From positions 14,463,805 through 14,527,804 of the forward strand of contig OW121856.1 in the NCBI GenBank assembly GCA_933228895.1: a stretch of 64,000 bases of DNA, read 5' to 3'. Positions 54,510-64,000 of this stretch are shown one piece after another. A program made the position numbers and the translations under genes. Source of the stretch: Platycnemis pennipes (lineage: Eukaryota; Arthropoda; Insecta; Odonata; Platycnemididae). Position 1 is the first letter of the stretch. Each line of letters begins with the position of its first letter. The notes below the pieces were generated by a model that saw nothing but the letters and a program-made list of their open reading frames with translations, did no database searches and was not told where the DNA came from.

Positions 54510-55045
54510 TGGGGGCGTTTACTCGGAACCCAAATCACAATTTTGCATACGAAATTGTTAGATTGAAACTAAAAATGAATTTTAGTGAAAAAATTAATCT
54601 TCTAGCCACAACCATTTCCCAATAAATTAAAAATTAAAATAAGCAAAGGGTGACGCCCACTGAAAAAGCTGCTTTGATAGCATTGACGTCATTTTCCTCC
54701 CATCCTTGACTGCTTTTAGGGGAAGGGAAGAAAGTGGAGGGGGGGTTCTTGGAAGGTCTGCTCGCACAGATCCTGTCGCAACTGCTCAGATTGGCAGAGT
54801 CAGCTGTGTGTCCCCCTTTGCGATGAGGCAAAGTAGCTTCGCGGGCTCAGTTGTGATTGGATGAAGTCAATGACGTCATAGGTTGCGCCATGCCCACTTT
54901 TCCGAAAGGGTTAAAAAAAATCAGTTTTTTGCCACTTATAACTCAAGAAATAATTGACGGATCAAAAAACAGAAAAATACAGGTCTTCTTATTTTACAAA
55001 CTCTATCAGATCCAGCAATAAAAAAATATGGTAAACGACTCCATT
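54510..55045. mobile_element. MITE family D, copy 2
   Basis: AATGGGGGCGTTTAC starts it and GTAAACGACTCCATT ends it, a 15-bp inverted repeat with two mismatches. Carries TGACGTCA at 54684 and 54871. Direct repeat of 50907-51441. Confidence 0.8.
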
Positions 55046-55448
55046 CTAGCAAAAAAGCTGCAGAGAGGCATAAAAATGATGGCAAGGAAGCAGTGAGATT
55101 TCAACCGCAGACGATTTCCTCTTTAAGGGTACATCAACGCTTTGTATGCAGCACATGAAGTGTAAAAAAGCCATCATGGAGCAATAGCAAAGAACACAGC
55201 TTCCATAGACTGCATGTTTGCTAATTCTATATTCGAAGAAGCATATACCAAGCACTGATCTGCATTAAGAAAGTGGATCGATGCTTGGGATATACTTCCC
55301 TCGGATATACTCAGGGAACTTCCAAAGAAGTGGAGCATCTTTGCTAGGTAAGTTTCAACATACAGAAAATATGTCATTAATATCAAATACGTACAAGCAT
55401 CATGTGCATTAAAAATATACGTAGACTCTTGTGAAACTTTGTTAAGTG

Positions 55449-55454
55449 TTTATT
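55449..55454 (-). terminator. Candidate polyadenylation signal of the PNPO-like gene
   Basis: AATAAA on the minus strand, about 345 bases after the stop codon. Confidence 0.35.
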
Positions 55455-55795
55455 TTTTTTTAGTTTGAATTGTCAGTCTTACTCAAGACCTTGGTTCATT
55501 GCTCATGAAAATTGGTAGCAAATGTGAAAGAAGGCATTGACAATGTAACAGTGAATCAAATCAAAGCTGCCCCCTTGACAGTGATGGCTAATTGGTATGG
55601 ACTCATTCCTTTACAGTTAACAACTGCAAAATCAGTCATGTGAACCCCTCAGTTTTAAATCAGGTAACAGGTGAACAGAAATTGCACCATTAGTGTCGGA
55701 TGTCTGAACCAAATGAACAACATTTGGGCGATGACGAGGCGTGAGAAGTTCTTTGTTACTCTCCAGAGGGCCATTAAATTGGCAGAAGAAATCAC

Positions 55796-55937
55796 TCAGG
55801 CGGCGATGTGGTGATGCTTCCAGCTGCCTTTCCACTCGCTAGCTCCTTCATCCCTGAAGAATATCACCCTGTCTCCAATGGTAATATCATCTGCTTCGTA
55901 AAATTCCAGCATGTTTGGGTGCAGCTTGTACATGACA
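55796..55937 (-). CDS. Pyridoxamine 5'-phosphate oxidase-like protein, last exon
   Basis: Acceptor TTCTCACAG at 55938. One base completes a Val codon from the previous exon, then 46 codons and TGA (55796-55798). YKLHPNMLEFYEADDITIGD is followed by RVIFFRDEG and a C-terminus WKHHHIAA. This aligns with the PNPO end (...LxPxxxEFWQGQxxRLHDRxxFRR...WxxxRLAP). The Gln and the RLH part of the substrate-contacting segment are replaced (ADDITIGDR), while the following Asp-Arg is kept. The product is probably a divergent paralogue. Confidence 0.85.
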
Positions 55938-58124
55938 CTGTGAGAAGAAGTTTGTTTGTATTTGTTTGTTTGTTTGTATGACAATTTGTTTGTATTTATA
56001 ACCCCTGATCCTACTCTTAAAACATAAATATTTTTCCTAAATTTAGATCATATTCACATAAAAACTTGATGATATCCAAAAAGTCATATTAGTCTCTAAA
56101 TAAACACAGAAGCACTCCAAAAAGCAAGAGAGTTCAAATTAGTCTGTCACAAAACATAAATTACACCACCAGGCTAACTTCCACGTGTGGAACTTGAAAG
56201 TAATCAAATACATGAACAAAAAAAAGTAGAGGTGATTCATTAACAGTTACCCTCATACTAGTGGAAACCAGATTCATTTTAACATATTCATTGTGAAAGA
56301 TACCAGCTAGCATTATCAATGTTTTACACTGGGAGTGGAGTGATGACAATTGTCATTTATTTCCCCTATAGACAAACCTACCAAGCATGAAGCTGCCGCT
56401 CCTTGGGAAAAAAAATCCTTCTGTCTTTGATGTGATAGCAAAAAGTATCAGAATAACAGCGTAAAAAATATTTCCATTGCTTTAGGAAGAAAAAAATGGT
56501 ATTGGGCCTCCTGTACAAGACATAACAGAGAAGTACATACATATTGAGATTTTCAATGAAATTAAAAACTTTGGACAGTCGTCCACGACTTAATTTTACC
56601 AATTCTGGGGCCGATTTTTTTATAAGTTCTGACTTGAAGAAGATTTGACAACACTGTACCTTGGCACAAAAGTTTTAATTCCCTGAAAGCCTTGCCTTTT
56701 ATTGAGGGTACCCTTCCCACAAGAGATTATTGCCCTTTTTGCCCTTTCTTAAGTGAACAGCCAGGGTAAACTGCCTTGTCTGAGGTTTCTTCCGGAATAC
56801 AAGTCACCCAAGCCACATAGGTCCTTGTGGCCACAGATGGTATAAAGGGGCACGAGATAAGTTCTAAACACAGCTCACCATATCTCCAGTAGTAACATTA
56901 TTGAAAATTACACTCGCTTTCACTACCTTTTCCAAAAATACCTACATTTATGCCCATGCCACTTTGGCGTTCTATGGCAAGTGGTCGATTTTCCGAGGGT
57001 AATGATTAACGTGCTTAATTGCATAATGTTTCCACAGATATTATAAAGCCCTAAAATAATTCATTATTCTGGTTGGAATTTTATATCCTTTAACCTTATT
57101 ACTTCAAAACACCTACATTTATTGATCAACTAGTCACCATTTCTCTCAGATTTGTCCTACAATCATAGTACTAAAGGAGGAAGGTGTACACAAAAGTCAT
57201 AGGATTAATATTCTGTTGGTTTTTCTTTCAATATATCACTGCTTCAGCCCCTCATGCATTGTGTCTAAATAGACATTATCAGATAGATGAAACTCTTCAT
57301 GGATGAAACTGGTCATGTTTTTTTTTTTACTATTAAAATGTTGAATACACCTAGTTTTTAATTTCCTTGAAGATGAATTTCCATGAAATTGAGCTAAAAA
57401 CCACTGAGTTTGTTGAGATGTTTTTTAATTGGCATCATTTACACTAGAAATTTTTCTCAAGTTGTATTTTTGCCCTAAGAAAAAACTTCAAGTCAAAAAT
57501 ATTACTGTGAGACTCCCGAAAAACTTTGTCAACTAATGGTTCTTGTCTAGGACAGCTATAGGACCATAAGGCATGGGCTGTAGCATGATTCTACATCATA
57601 GTAAAGCCCTCTGCCTCATTTTCCCACCTAAAAACCCATTTCTCAACCAAAAAGAAGGTATATTACTATTTTCTCAGTCCCCCTACTCTTTCAATTTTAG
57701 TCATTGTCTCAGGAAATTGCAAAATCCATCTGAAAAGATATCATTTTTGAAATAGTCATTAGCAATCGAAAGTCAACCAGTGCCACACCTGAGAAAACTG
57801 TATCTAAAATCTGAATTTATACTGTATCTTTCTCCCAATGAAATGGAAGACTGGACCCCTCCCTTTCCCTGTTGATAATGAACCAATTGACCTTACCATA
57901 GTACCTTAAAAAGTTACATGCTCCGTTTTAAGCGGAGGGGATGGAAGACATTATGATTAAATTTCATTTGAATTATCTGTATGGTGAGGTCACTGAATAC
58001 CAATCTGCCCTCATCTTATTTACCAAGGACACAAGGTGACAAATCCTCTTTCCAAGATGAGTAATGAATTGAGAAAAACATTGTCATCCCACTTTCAACA
58101 GAGGAAGTTATTGTAGCCTCTTAA
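55938..58124. other. PNPO-like intron, left part
   Basis: AT-rich intron sequence with no recognised element except T- and TTTG-rich runs near 55950-55990. Confidence 0.4.
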
Positions 58125-58362
58125 CCCTTTGCGGTCCAACGTCGAGGCTGGCTCGACAGGCCTAGCTCTAGCAGCAGGTCCAACGTCGAGTTGAGCTCGA
58201 CATCGAGTGGCGCTGTGATTATGTGCATTTTATGTAAGGTGCTGCTATCTTATGTCACTTTTGTGAACTTCTAGTACCTTATGAATCCTTTTCACCTATT
58301 TTGCAAATAGTATTTCTTTCAGCTACTACTTGAATTCCACAAAAAAATTGGACCGCAAAGGG
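58125..58362. mobile_element. piggyBac-type MITE
   Basis: CCCTTTGCGGTCCAA at one end, TTGGACCGCAAAGGG at the other, with TTAA on both sides (58121-58124, 58363-58366). With TTAA the inverted repeat is a perfect 19 bases. Near the left end is a doubled GGTCCAACGTCGAG unit. 238 bases long, non-coding. Confidence 0.92.
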
Positions 58363-58567
58363 TTAATGAAGTGTACTTAACTGGAAAAGAAAGAGTGAAA
58401 TTCTTCATTGACTATGCTTGCCCAGGACATAAACTACCTCAATCTTAGGTGACACAGTATGATGACAATAGAATGAGAAACCACTATTATCAGAAATAAC
58501 TAGATAAATAAATGTATTTAAAAAATATCAGATGAAGTACAAACCAAAACCTGTATGAATGTATGAA

Positions 58568-59020
58568 CCAGGCACGTAGCCAGAAATTTGCTTGAGGGTG
58601 GTGGGGGGGTTTAGTCTAGTGCAGCGTAATTTGAAACAAATCAGCTTTGCCTGTTTGGTGCTGAAATGTGACAAATCTCTTCCCTTAATTTTCAGTGTTT
58701 GGTATTTACTTTCGCAGTGCCCAGTAAAGCTTCAGTTCTATCTCTTTTCACTGATAAAGTTCACTGCTTACCTTGTTATGAAGCTATTAATTGACCAGCC
58801 CCCAAACAAAAGTTCAACGCATACGCACATTTCAGATTGAAAAGAACAACCTATTAACACCACAGATGCAACAAACCAGTGATCACGTTTCAAGACACTT
58901 AACACTTGAATTTTATGCATTGTCATCCGGATTATCATGCCCAGTTAAAATCAGAACAAAATAATTGGGAAAAAATTTTTGGGGGCTGAAGCCCCAGAAG
59001 CCCTGTGGCCAAATACCTGG
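58568..59020. mobile_element. Probable DNA element with imperfect inverted ends
   Basis: CCAGGCACGTAGCCAGAAATT at the left and TGGCCAAATACCTGG at the right are loosely inverted; TATGA occurs at both outer edges. G-rich (GGTGGGGGGG) near the left and GGGGGCTGAAGCCCC near the right end. Confidence 0.5.
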
Positions 59021-59517
59021 TATGAGCTGCATTCCCTTAGGAATCTCTAACAGTATGGTATTAATGCAAGTAGAAAAGAATACTCTCTAAAAATACCAGA
59101 GTCTCATAACATGACTTCAGGCTGGCCATCGATTGATGTCTACTGCTTGCCATCTCGGCTTGAACTGAGGGTCTGAGTCACTGTTAGGAGGGAGTTTATT
59201 TAGCAAGGTCAAGGTGATGGGTGTGAATATGGAATTAGGCGATAGTTAGCTCTTGAGGGGTGGGAAAATTGGTAGGGTACACGCGATGAGGTTTTTAATC
59301 ATAGCGTCAAGGACTCTTTTACTGACTTTGACTGCATAACACCTATACTCATGGCCTGCGTTCTTGCCCAAATTCTAGTCTCCTCTTGCCACCATGGGGA
59401 ATAAACATATAAATGAGAGCAGATGTGGTGAAGGAAAGGTGTGGCCAAAATAGTGCAGGCCAGAATCATTGCATTTAGGAATCATAGAAATTTTTGGGAC
59501 AACTTAATCAGTCATTA

Positions 59518-59735
59518 TCTTGAGACACGATGGCCTGATGAAGACTATTGTCGAGGGAAAAGTGAACGGGAAGATTGGAAAAGACAGGCCTAGTATGAGA
59601 TACATGGAACAGGTTGTGAAGGATGTAAAAGAGAAGAATTACGTTACACTGAAAAGGTTGGCCAATAGAAGAATGGAGTGGAAAGCTGCGTCAAACCAAT
59701 CCTAGGATTGTTGACCGATGGTGATAATGATGAGG
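59518..59735 (+). pseudogene. RTE-like LINE C-terminal tail
   Basis: Reads RHDGLMKTIVEGKVNGKIGK, then MEQVVKDVKEKNY and KRLANRRMEWKAASNQS, and ends in a GATGGTGATAATGATGA microsatellite tail. Same family as 60850-61745. Confidence 0.75.
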
Positions 59736-59923
59736 CATTTTTTGCATCATTGGTGTGCATGTTGTTAGCACACAGGTCATGTACACTTCAGGAGAGTCCT
59801 TTGGCTAAGTACGTAGCGTAAACAGTCCACCGGAGGGAAAACAGTCCAATGAAAGGAATCAGAAAAAAGAGGCAGTATACCAAAAATGCCGCATTAAAAT
59901 GGGAGAGTGGTGAGGACACTTAC

Positions 59924-60126
59924 ACATGGTCAGGCAAGGGCAGGGTTGTCAAACCAGCCTTGACATTCTGCAGCAGTTCATCATGGGATGCCTTCAACTC
60001 ATCCCACTCAATCTTCTGACCTTGATGGCAGATATAAGACCTGATCTTACAATAGAGTGGCTCCTTTTCATAAAGGTGGGCATATTCATTTGGAGAGAGC
60101 TCCTCGATCCTTCCCTCAGCTCGGAC
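59924..60126 (-). CDS. Pyridoxamine 5'-phosphate oxidase-like protein, middle exon
   Basis: Acceptor TTTGTTTAG, donor ATGT|GTAAGT. 67 codons plus two bases. Starts VRAEGRIEELSPNEYAHLYE, the PNPO block RQVRVEGxxxxLxxxExxxYF. Then come IRSYICHQGQKIEWDELKAS (like the SQIGAxxSxQSxxI segment but divergent) and LPLPDH. PNPO makes pyridoxal 5'-phosphate with FMN in the cytosol. Joins the neighbours in phase at both sides. Confidence 0.85.
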
Positions 60127-60849
60127 CTAAACAAAGAAGAAAAATACAGTTAAACCCATTTAAAACAGTCCAATTTATTGGCCAATCTATTAGAATTGGA
60201 TTGTGGTGAGCTTGACACATAATGATTTCCCCTTCCCCCCCAATTCCCAATCTCATTGGCAATTTCTAACCCAATAATGGATAGTAGAACACTTTCAATT
60301 TTATTTAGGCCAATATCCAATCTGAGGTTAACTTTGCCAAATCCTAATGACCAAAACAACAACATGTATCAATGCTGCTTCTTAGATACTGATTTCTGTG
60401 CAGGTTTACCCTTAAAATTTCTTTTATAGACACTTTTAATGCTTAAAATGCTTCAATTTCCATCTTCCATCTTGAATTTAATAAACCAGTGTCCTATGAT
60501 ATTCTGTTTCAATATGATATAGCGTGCTCATGTGGGATATATGAGTATTTTCATGGCTAAAATTGGTTCGATTAATGGTAGTGTCTTGAAGAACATATCA
60601 ACAATTATCAGTCCAATATTGTGCTAAATTATTGGCCAATAAATTGACCATATCAAAAGGGTTCAATAGCATGGACCCATTATCTCCCTGGGTCAGTTCA
60701 GTTCTGACTGTACATGGTTAGTTCTATTCTCATCCCAAACTATGACAGAATATATTGCCAGGATGTCTCAAGAAACACATTCCTGGGGGTATTTGCTTGA
60801 ATCATTTGATCTTAATTCCAAAACAGAATAATCCTGTACAAAATTTAAA

Positions 60850-61745
60850 ATCATACATACAAATTTTTAATGTTTACATTGAGAAAGCCATCAATGAAAT
60901 CAAGGAGAAGTGTTCCGGGTTGAACATCCATGGTAAAACAATCAGCATGCTACAATTCACTGATGATATAGCTCTCATAGCAGAGACAGAGAGGGATCTG
61001 AACAATATTCTAGTTACCATGGAAAGGACGATGGCCAGATATCAGCTGCAGATAAATAAGAAGAAGACTAAGATATTGGTGTGCAGCAAGAGAGAAGAGA
61101 CCCAAGTCAATGTTATACTAGGAAAACAGAAGCTGGAAGAGTTGAAAGAGTTCTGTTACCTGGGAAGCAGAATAACCAACAATAGACGAAGCAAGAAAGA
61201 AATAGTGAGTAGAATAGCCTAACTCCAGGCAAAGAGGCAATTCTATCAAAAGAAGAATCTACTTACAGCTGGAAATACAAGCTTGGAAGTAAGGAAGCAA
61301 TTCATCAAAACGTATACCTGGAGCATGTATCTTTATGGCAGTGAGGCATGGACGATGACAGCAGCGGAGAAGAAAAGGGTGGAAGCATTCGAAATATGGT
61401 GCTATCGAAGAATGATGAAGATAAAATGGATCGATCAAGTGACAAATGAAGAAGTCCTAAGAAGAGTGGGAGAAAAGAGAAGTCTGCTGAAAACTATAAA
61501 AAGAAGACGGGAGAACTTAGTTGGCCATATCCTAAGACATGATGGCCCAATGAAGACAATCGTCAAAGGAAAAGTGAACGGGAAGAATGGAAAAGGCAGG
61601 CCTCGAGTAAGATGTATGGAGCAAGTCGTGAAGGATGTGAAAGAGAGGAACTACGTACATATGAAGAGGTTGGCTGATAGAAGAATGAAGTGGAGGGCTG
61701 CAACAAACCAATCCTACAATTGTTGACCGATGATGGTGATGACAA
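60850..61745 (+). pseudogene. RTE-like LINE, RT C-terminal half
   Basis: Best copy in the window of this family. Motif C reads LQFTDDIALIAET (FTDD for YADD). It continues with YQLQINKKKTKIL, LKEFCYLGSRITNN, a stop at 61220, then YLYGSEAWTMTAAEKKRVEA, EIWCYRRMMKIKWID, NEEVLRRVGEKRSLLKTIK and GHILRHDGPMKTIV. Ends with a GATGATGGTGATGA tail. 5'-truncated; no endonuclease. Confidence 0.85.
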
Positions 61746-62549
61746 GTGATCCTACATTTATGCACAAAACTATATCTCAAAAGATTCAAGCAATCCCCTC
61801 CCCCATCTAAATGAAGGAATGGGAGCACCATGAGATGGTATTTTTTTGAGTAAGTGAATGTTTTTAAATTATAAAAATCACAAGAAATATTCATGAATAT
61901 AATGTGTACCTGTAAAAGGAACTGACCATTGCTCCTGCTGTCTGCCACATTCACTACTACCTATCTGTGCTCATAAATTACACATTTAAAAGTTGAACAC
62001 CATCAAGTAGGTATTTGATAAAGGAACAAGTTTTGATATGAGCTTCATGAATTGTTAGTTTGTACTAAATTTAATACCTGCATATGGTATTTTGCCATAA
62101 TTTGTGCAAATGTCTGCTCTTTAAAACCTATTCCAAATTCTCTTTATTTTCTTCCAAAGACAAAAACTGGCTCACGCCAAACGTGCAATGATAATTATTT
62201 TATTTGTTGATAATGATTTCACATAAGTTGATGGTTGGCATGTCAGAATATTCACAAACCCACCCATAATACCACATAATTAGTTTGAAGGATGGTAAAC
62301 CATTATGAACTTTCCAAATTTCATATTTTTGGAAAATTTGTATAACAAGGTATTTTTTCTCATTTTGTAAAATAATATCAACAATGTGATAAATTAGTAT
62401 GTATTTTCATACCTTGATAAGGATTTAAAACAGGGTCTCCTGACAATACTTGATTATAGTTATTATAGTATAATGAAATGATATTTTACAGAAATTGTGC
62501 ATAAATTTGTGGAGTCCCCAATCAATCTTCAATACATTAACTGCAGCAA

Positions 62550-62705
62550 TATATTTTTCACCATCATCACCATCTGTCAACAATCCTAGGATTGGTTTGT
62601 CACAGCCCTCCACTTGTTTCTTCTATCGGCCAACCTCTTCATATTAACATAATTCTTAACTTTCACGTCCATCATCTCTTGTTCGATGTATCTCATAAGT
62701 GGCCT
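62550..62705 (-). pseudogene. RTE-like LINE tail, inverted copy
   Basis: Minus strand encodes RYIEQEMMDVKVKNYVNMKR, LADRRNKWRAVTNQS and stop, then a TGATGGTGATGATGG tail. Third copy of this family within 3.2 kb, all in the same intron. Confidence 0.75.
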
Positions 62706-63210
62706 GCCTGGAGACAGTGGATGACTCTGCCTAACTCCCTGCCCTACCATTGCCCAAAATTTCCATATCTGGATTGAAAAACACCATCCAATTTGGTTGA
62801 AGGCCAAAATCCCTCAACATAGCACCAAGTGATGTAGCCTGGTAAGTAACTGTAGCTTTCTCCTCCTCTTACTCACATGTGAATAGCTGTGGGTTAGGTA
62901 CTTCATTAACAATAATTATGGCCTGTTTTTCCTCCCTTCACTTTCAGATTGGTCAGTGCAGGCTGAAAACCTCATTGCTTCACCAGCCATTTATGAGTCA
63001 TTCTCGGCATACATCAATCAGTTCCTATACTCATTGGTTTCTACCCTTTGATTAAAACCATTTCTACCCATTGAAATTTCAGTGACTTCGCAAGGCCAAT
63101 AATGGCAAAGTCACCTGGCAAAACTGAGCTTCACAGGAAATTTTGTTAAAAACATGAAACATGGATTCATAGTGGATTAACTTGACCAAAGGAATGCGTG
63201 TGAGACTCAC

Positions 63211-63282
63211 CTGCCTTGCAACAGTGCGATCCCCTTTCGCATAAGCCCAGAAAAAGTTGAAGGCAGCCCTAGGGTTATCCTC
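63211..63282 (-). CDS. Pyridoxamine 5'-phosphate oxidase-like protein, internal exon (5' end outside window)
   Basis: Acceptor ATTTCACAG, donor CAG|GTGAGT; 24 codons, phase 0 at both ends. EDNPRAAFNFFWAYAKGDRTVARQ matches the PNPO strand xxNPxAALxFYWxxLxRQ. Together the three exons give the last 137 residues of the protein; upstream exons, including the main FMN-contact segment, lie past position 64000. The whole order of blocks makes the family assignment firm, although activity is doubtful. Confidence 0.85.
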
Positions 63283-63841
63283 CTGTGAAATGATCAAAAT
63301 GGAAAATGAAGATCAAAGAGAATCATGAAGATCATGTCACTCTCTCTTTCAGAAATTTTGTATTTTGCCTATTCCTTTTGGCTATATGTTTGCTGCCATT
63401 TTTTGTGTTCAAATATATGTTTCAAATTATGCTGCTAATAACAATTATCACAGTTATTATACATTTTCATTATATATTTTCCCCCTTAAGACTGGTAATG
63501 TAAGAAACGTTTGATTTTAATTTGAAAAATTTGAAAATATTTTAATTTGTGCATTAAGCTCAGGTATGGCAAAAAAATGAGGCAAATATGCCTCATTTTT
63601 GATGCCATAAGTAAGGAAAGAAACTTCGCCTATGCGATACAACATATTATTTTACAACTATGACATTTTTTTATTTTTATAGAGCATGAACTCAAGTGTG
63701 AAAGATTGCACACATCTTCAGTAAAACCATGGTAATTATCAACAGTTTCATGGCATTGCAATAAGTAACCATATCAAAAATTATTTTAATTTCATTTTTA
63801 ACATTAAAATTTTTTAAATTAAGTATCACAAGAAAACTTGA

Positions 63842-63945
63842 TATACATCTACATAATACCCTGCAAGCCACCTTAAAGGTGTGTGGCAGGGGGTGAATTC
63901 TCACCAAACATGCACAACATATCACGCATAAAAAGGATTAGTATT
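63842..63945 (-). repeat. CR1-like LINE 3' tail
   Basis: TACATCTACATAATACCCTG, then CAAGCCACC, GTGTGGCAGGGGGTGAATTC and ATCACGCATAAAAAGG: the inverse of the tails at 19.5, 20.5 and 41.3 kb. Confidence 0.8.
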
Positions 63946-63954
63946 AATATACTA

Positions 63955-64000
63955 CCCAAGAAGCCATGAATGTCGGCTGAATATTGGCCCAATATCGGCT
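63955..64000. repeat. Possible start of a palindromic satellite
   Basis: GTCGGCTGAATATTGGCCCAATATCGGCT at the very end has palindromic words (AATATTGGCCCAATAT). It is cut by the window edge. Confidence 0.3.

Noticed and set aside
55255..55352. Exon-like plus-strand stretch (RKWIDAWDILPSDILRELPK then GTAAGT)
   Set aside because: It has stops upstream in frame, no partner exon and lies antisense in the 3' flank of the PNPO-like gene; probably transposon debris.

Overview
The window looks like arthropod, most probably insect, nuclear DNA. It is AT-rich, its genes are split by GT-AG introns, and most of it is transposable-element debris: CR1-like and RTE-like LINEs, hAT and piggyBac-like elements, tRNA-derived SINEs and a Copia LTR element. 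I cannot fix the species.

Three host genes are supported. (1) A long-chain acyl-CoA synthetase of the ACSL3/4 type lies on the minus strand. Its first coding exons are at 11817-11840, 11439-11660 and 9872-10049, with a CpG-rich probable promoter just upstream (11841-12420); the rest of the gene would lie beyond position 1. (2) A secreted C-type lectin lies on the plus strand (exons 39381-39525, 41647-41901, 45812-45999) and is complete, 195 residues, with a signal peptide, a QPD motif and a TATA-like box. (3) A pyridoxamine-5'-phosphate-oxidase-like gene lies on the minus strand (exons 63211-63282, 59924-60126, 55796-55937). It is complete at its 3' end and runs off the right edge, and it lacks the usual substrate-contacting Arg/His pair.

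Left part (1-24 kb): diverged tandem repeats with a GGCGTGGTC core; a 305-bp tandem duplication; a nested transposon (a hAT element with TSD GTTTAGGA inside an element with TSD TTATGA); the ACSL exons; CR1-like LINE fragments; two MITE families; and a GCATATGC minisatellite.

Centre (24.2-39.0 kb): one 14.85-kb Copia locus bounded by 159-bp LTRs. Its gag and protease region is followed, in frame, by an intronless stretch that reads as the N-terminal charged region of translation initiation factor eIF5B, where integrase, RT and RNase H should be. The 3' internal region carries a single 13-bp-TSD insertion holding two nearly identical full-length LINEs (Tx1/L1-like, two ORFs each) head to head. 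They form a 2 x 5882-bp inverted repeat around a 116-bp spacer. Both LINEs end at a tRNA-like sequence, suggesting a tRNA-directed insertion preference.

Right part (39-64 kb): the lectin gene with repeat-filled introns, a LINE fragment into which three MITEs have inserted (one packed with CGATA/ATATCG motifs), tRNA-derived SINEs, a piggyBac-like MITE, and the PNPO-like gene with RTE-like fragments in its intron. I saw no CRISPR array, rRNA or intact tRNA gene.
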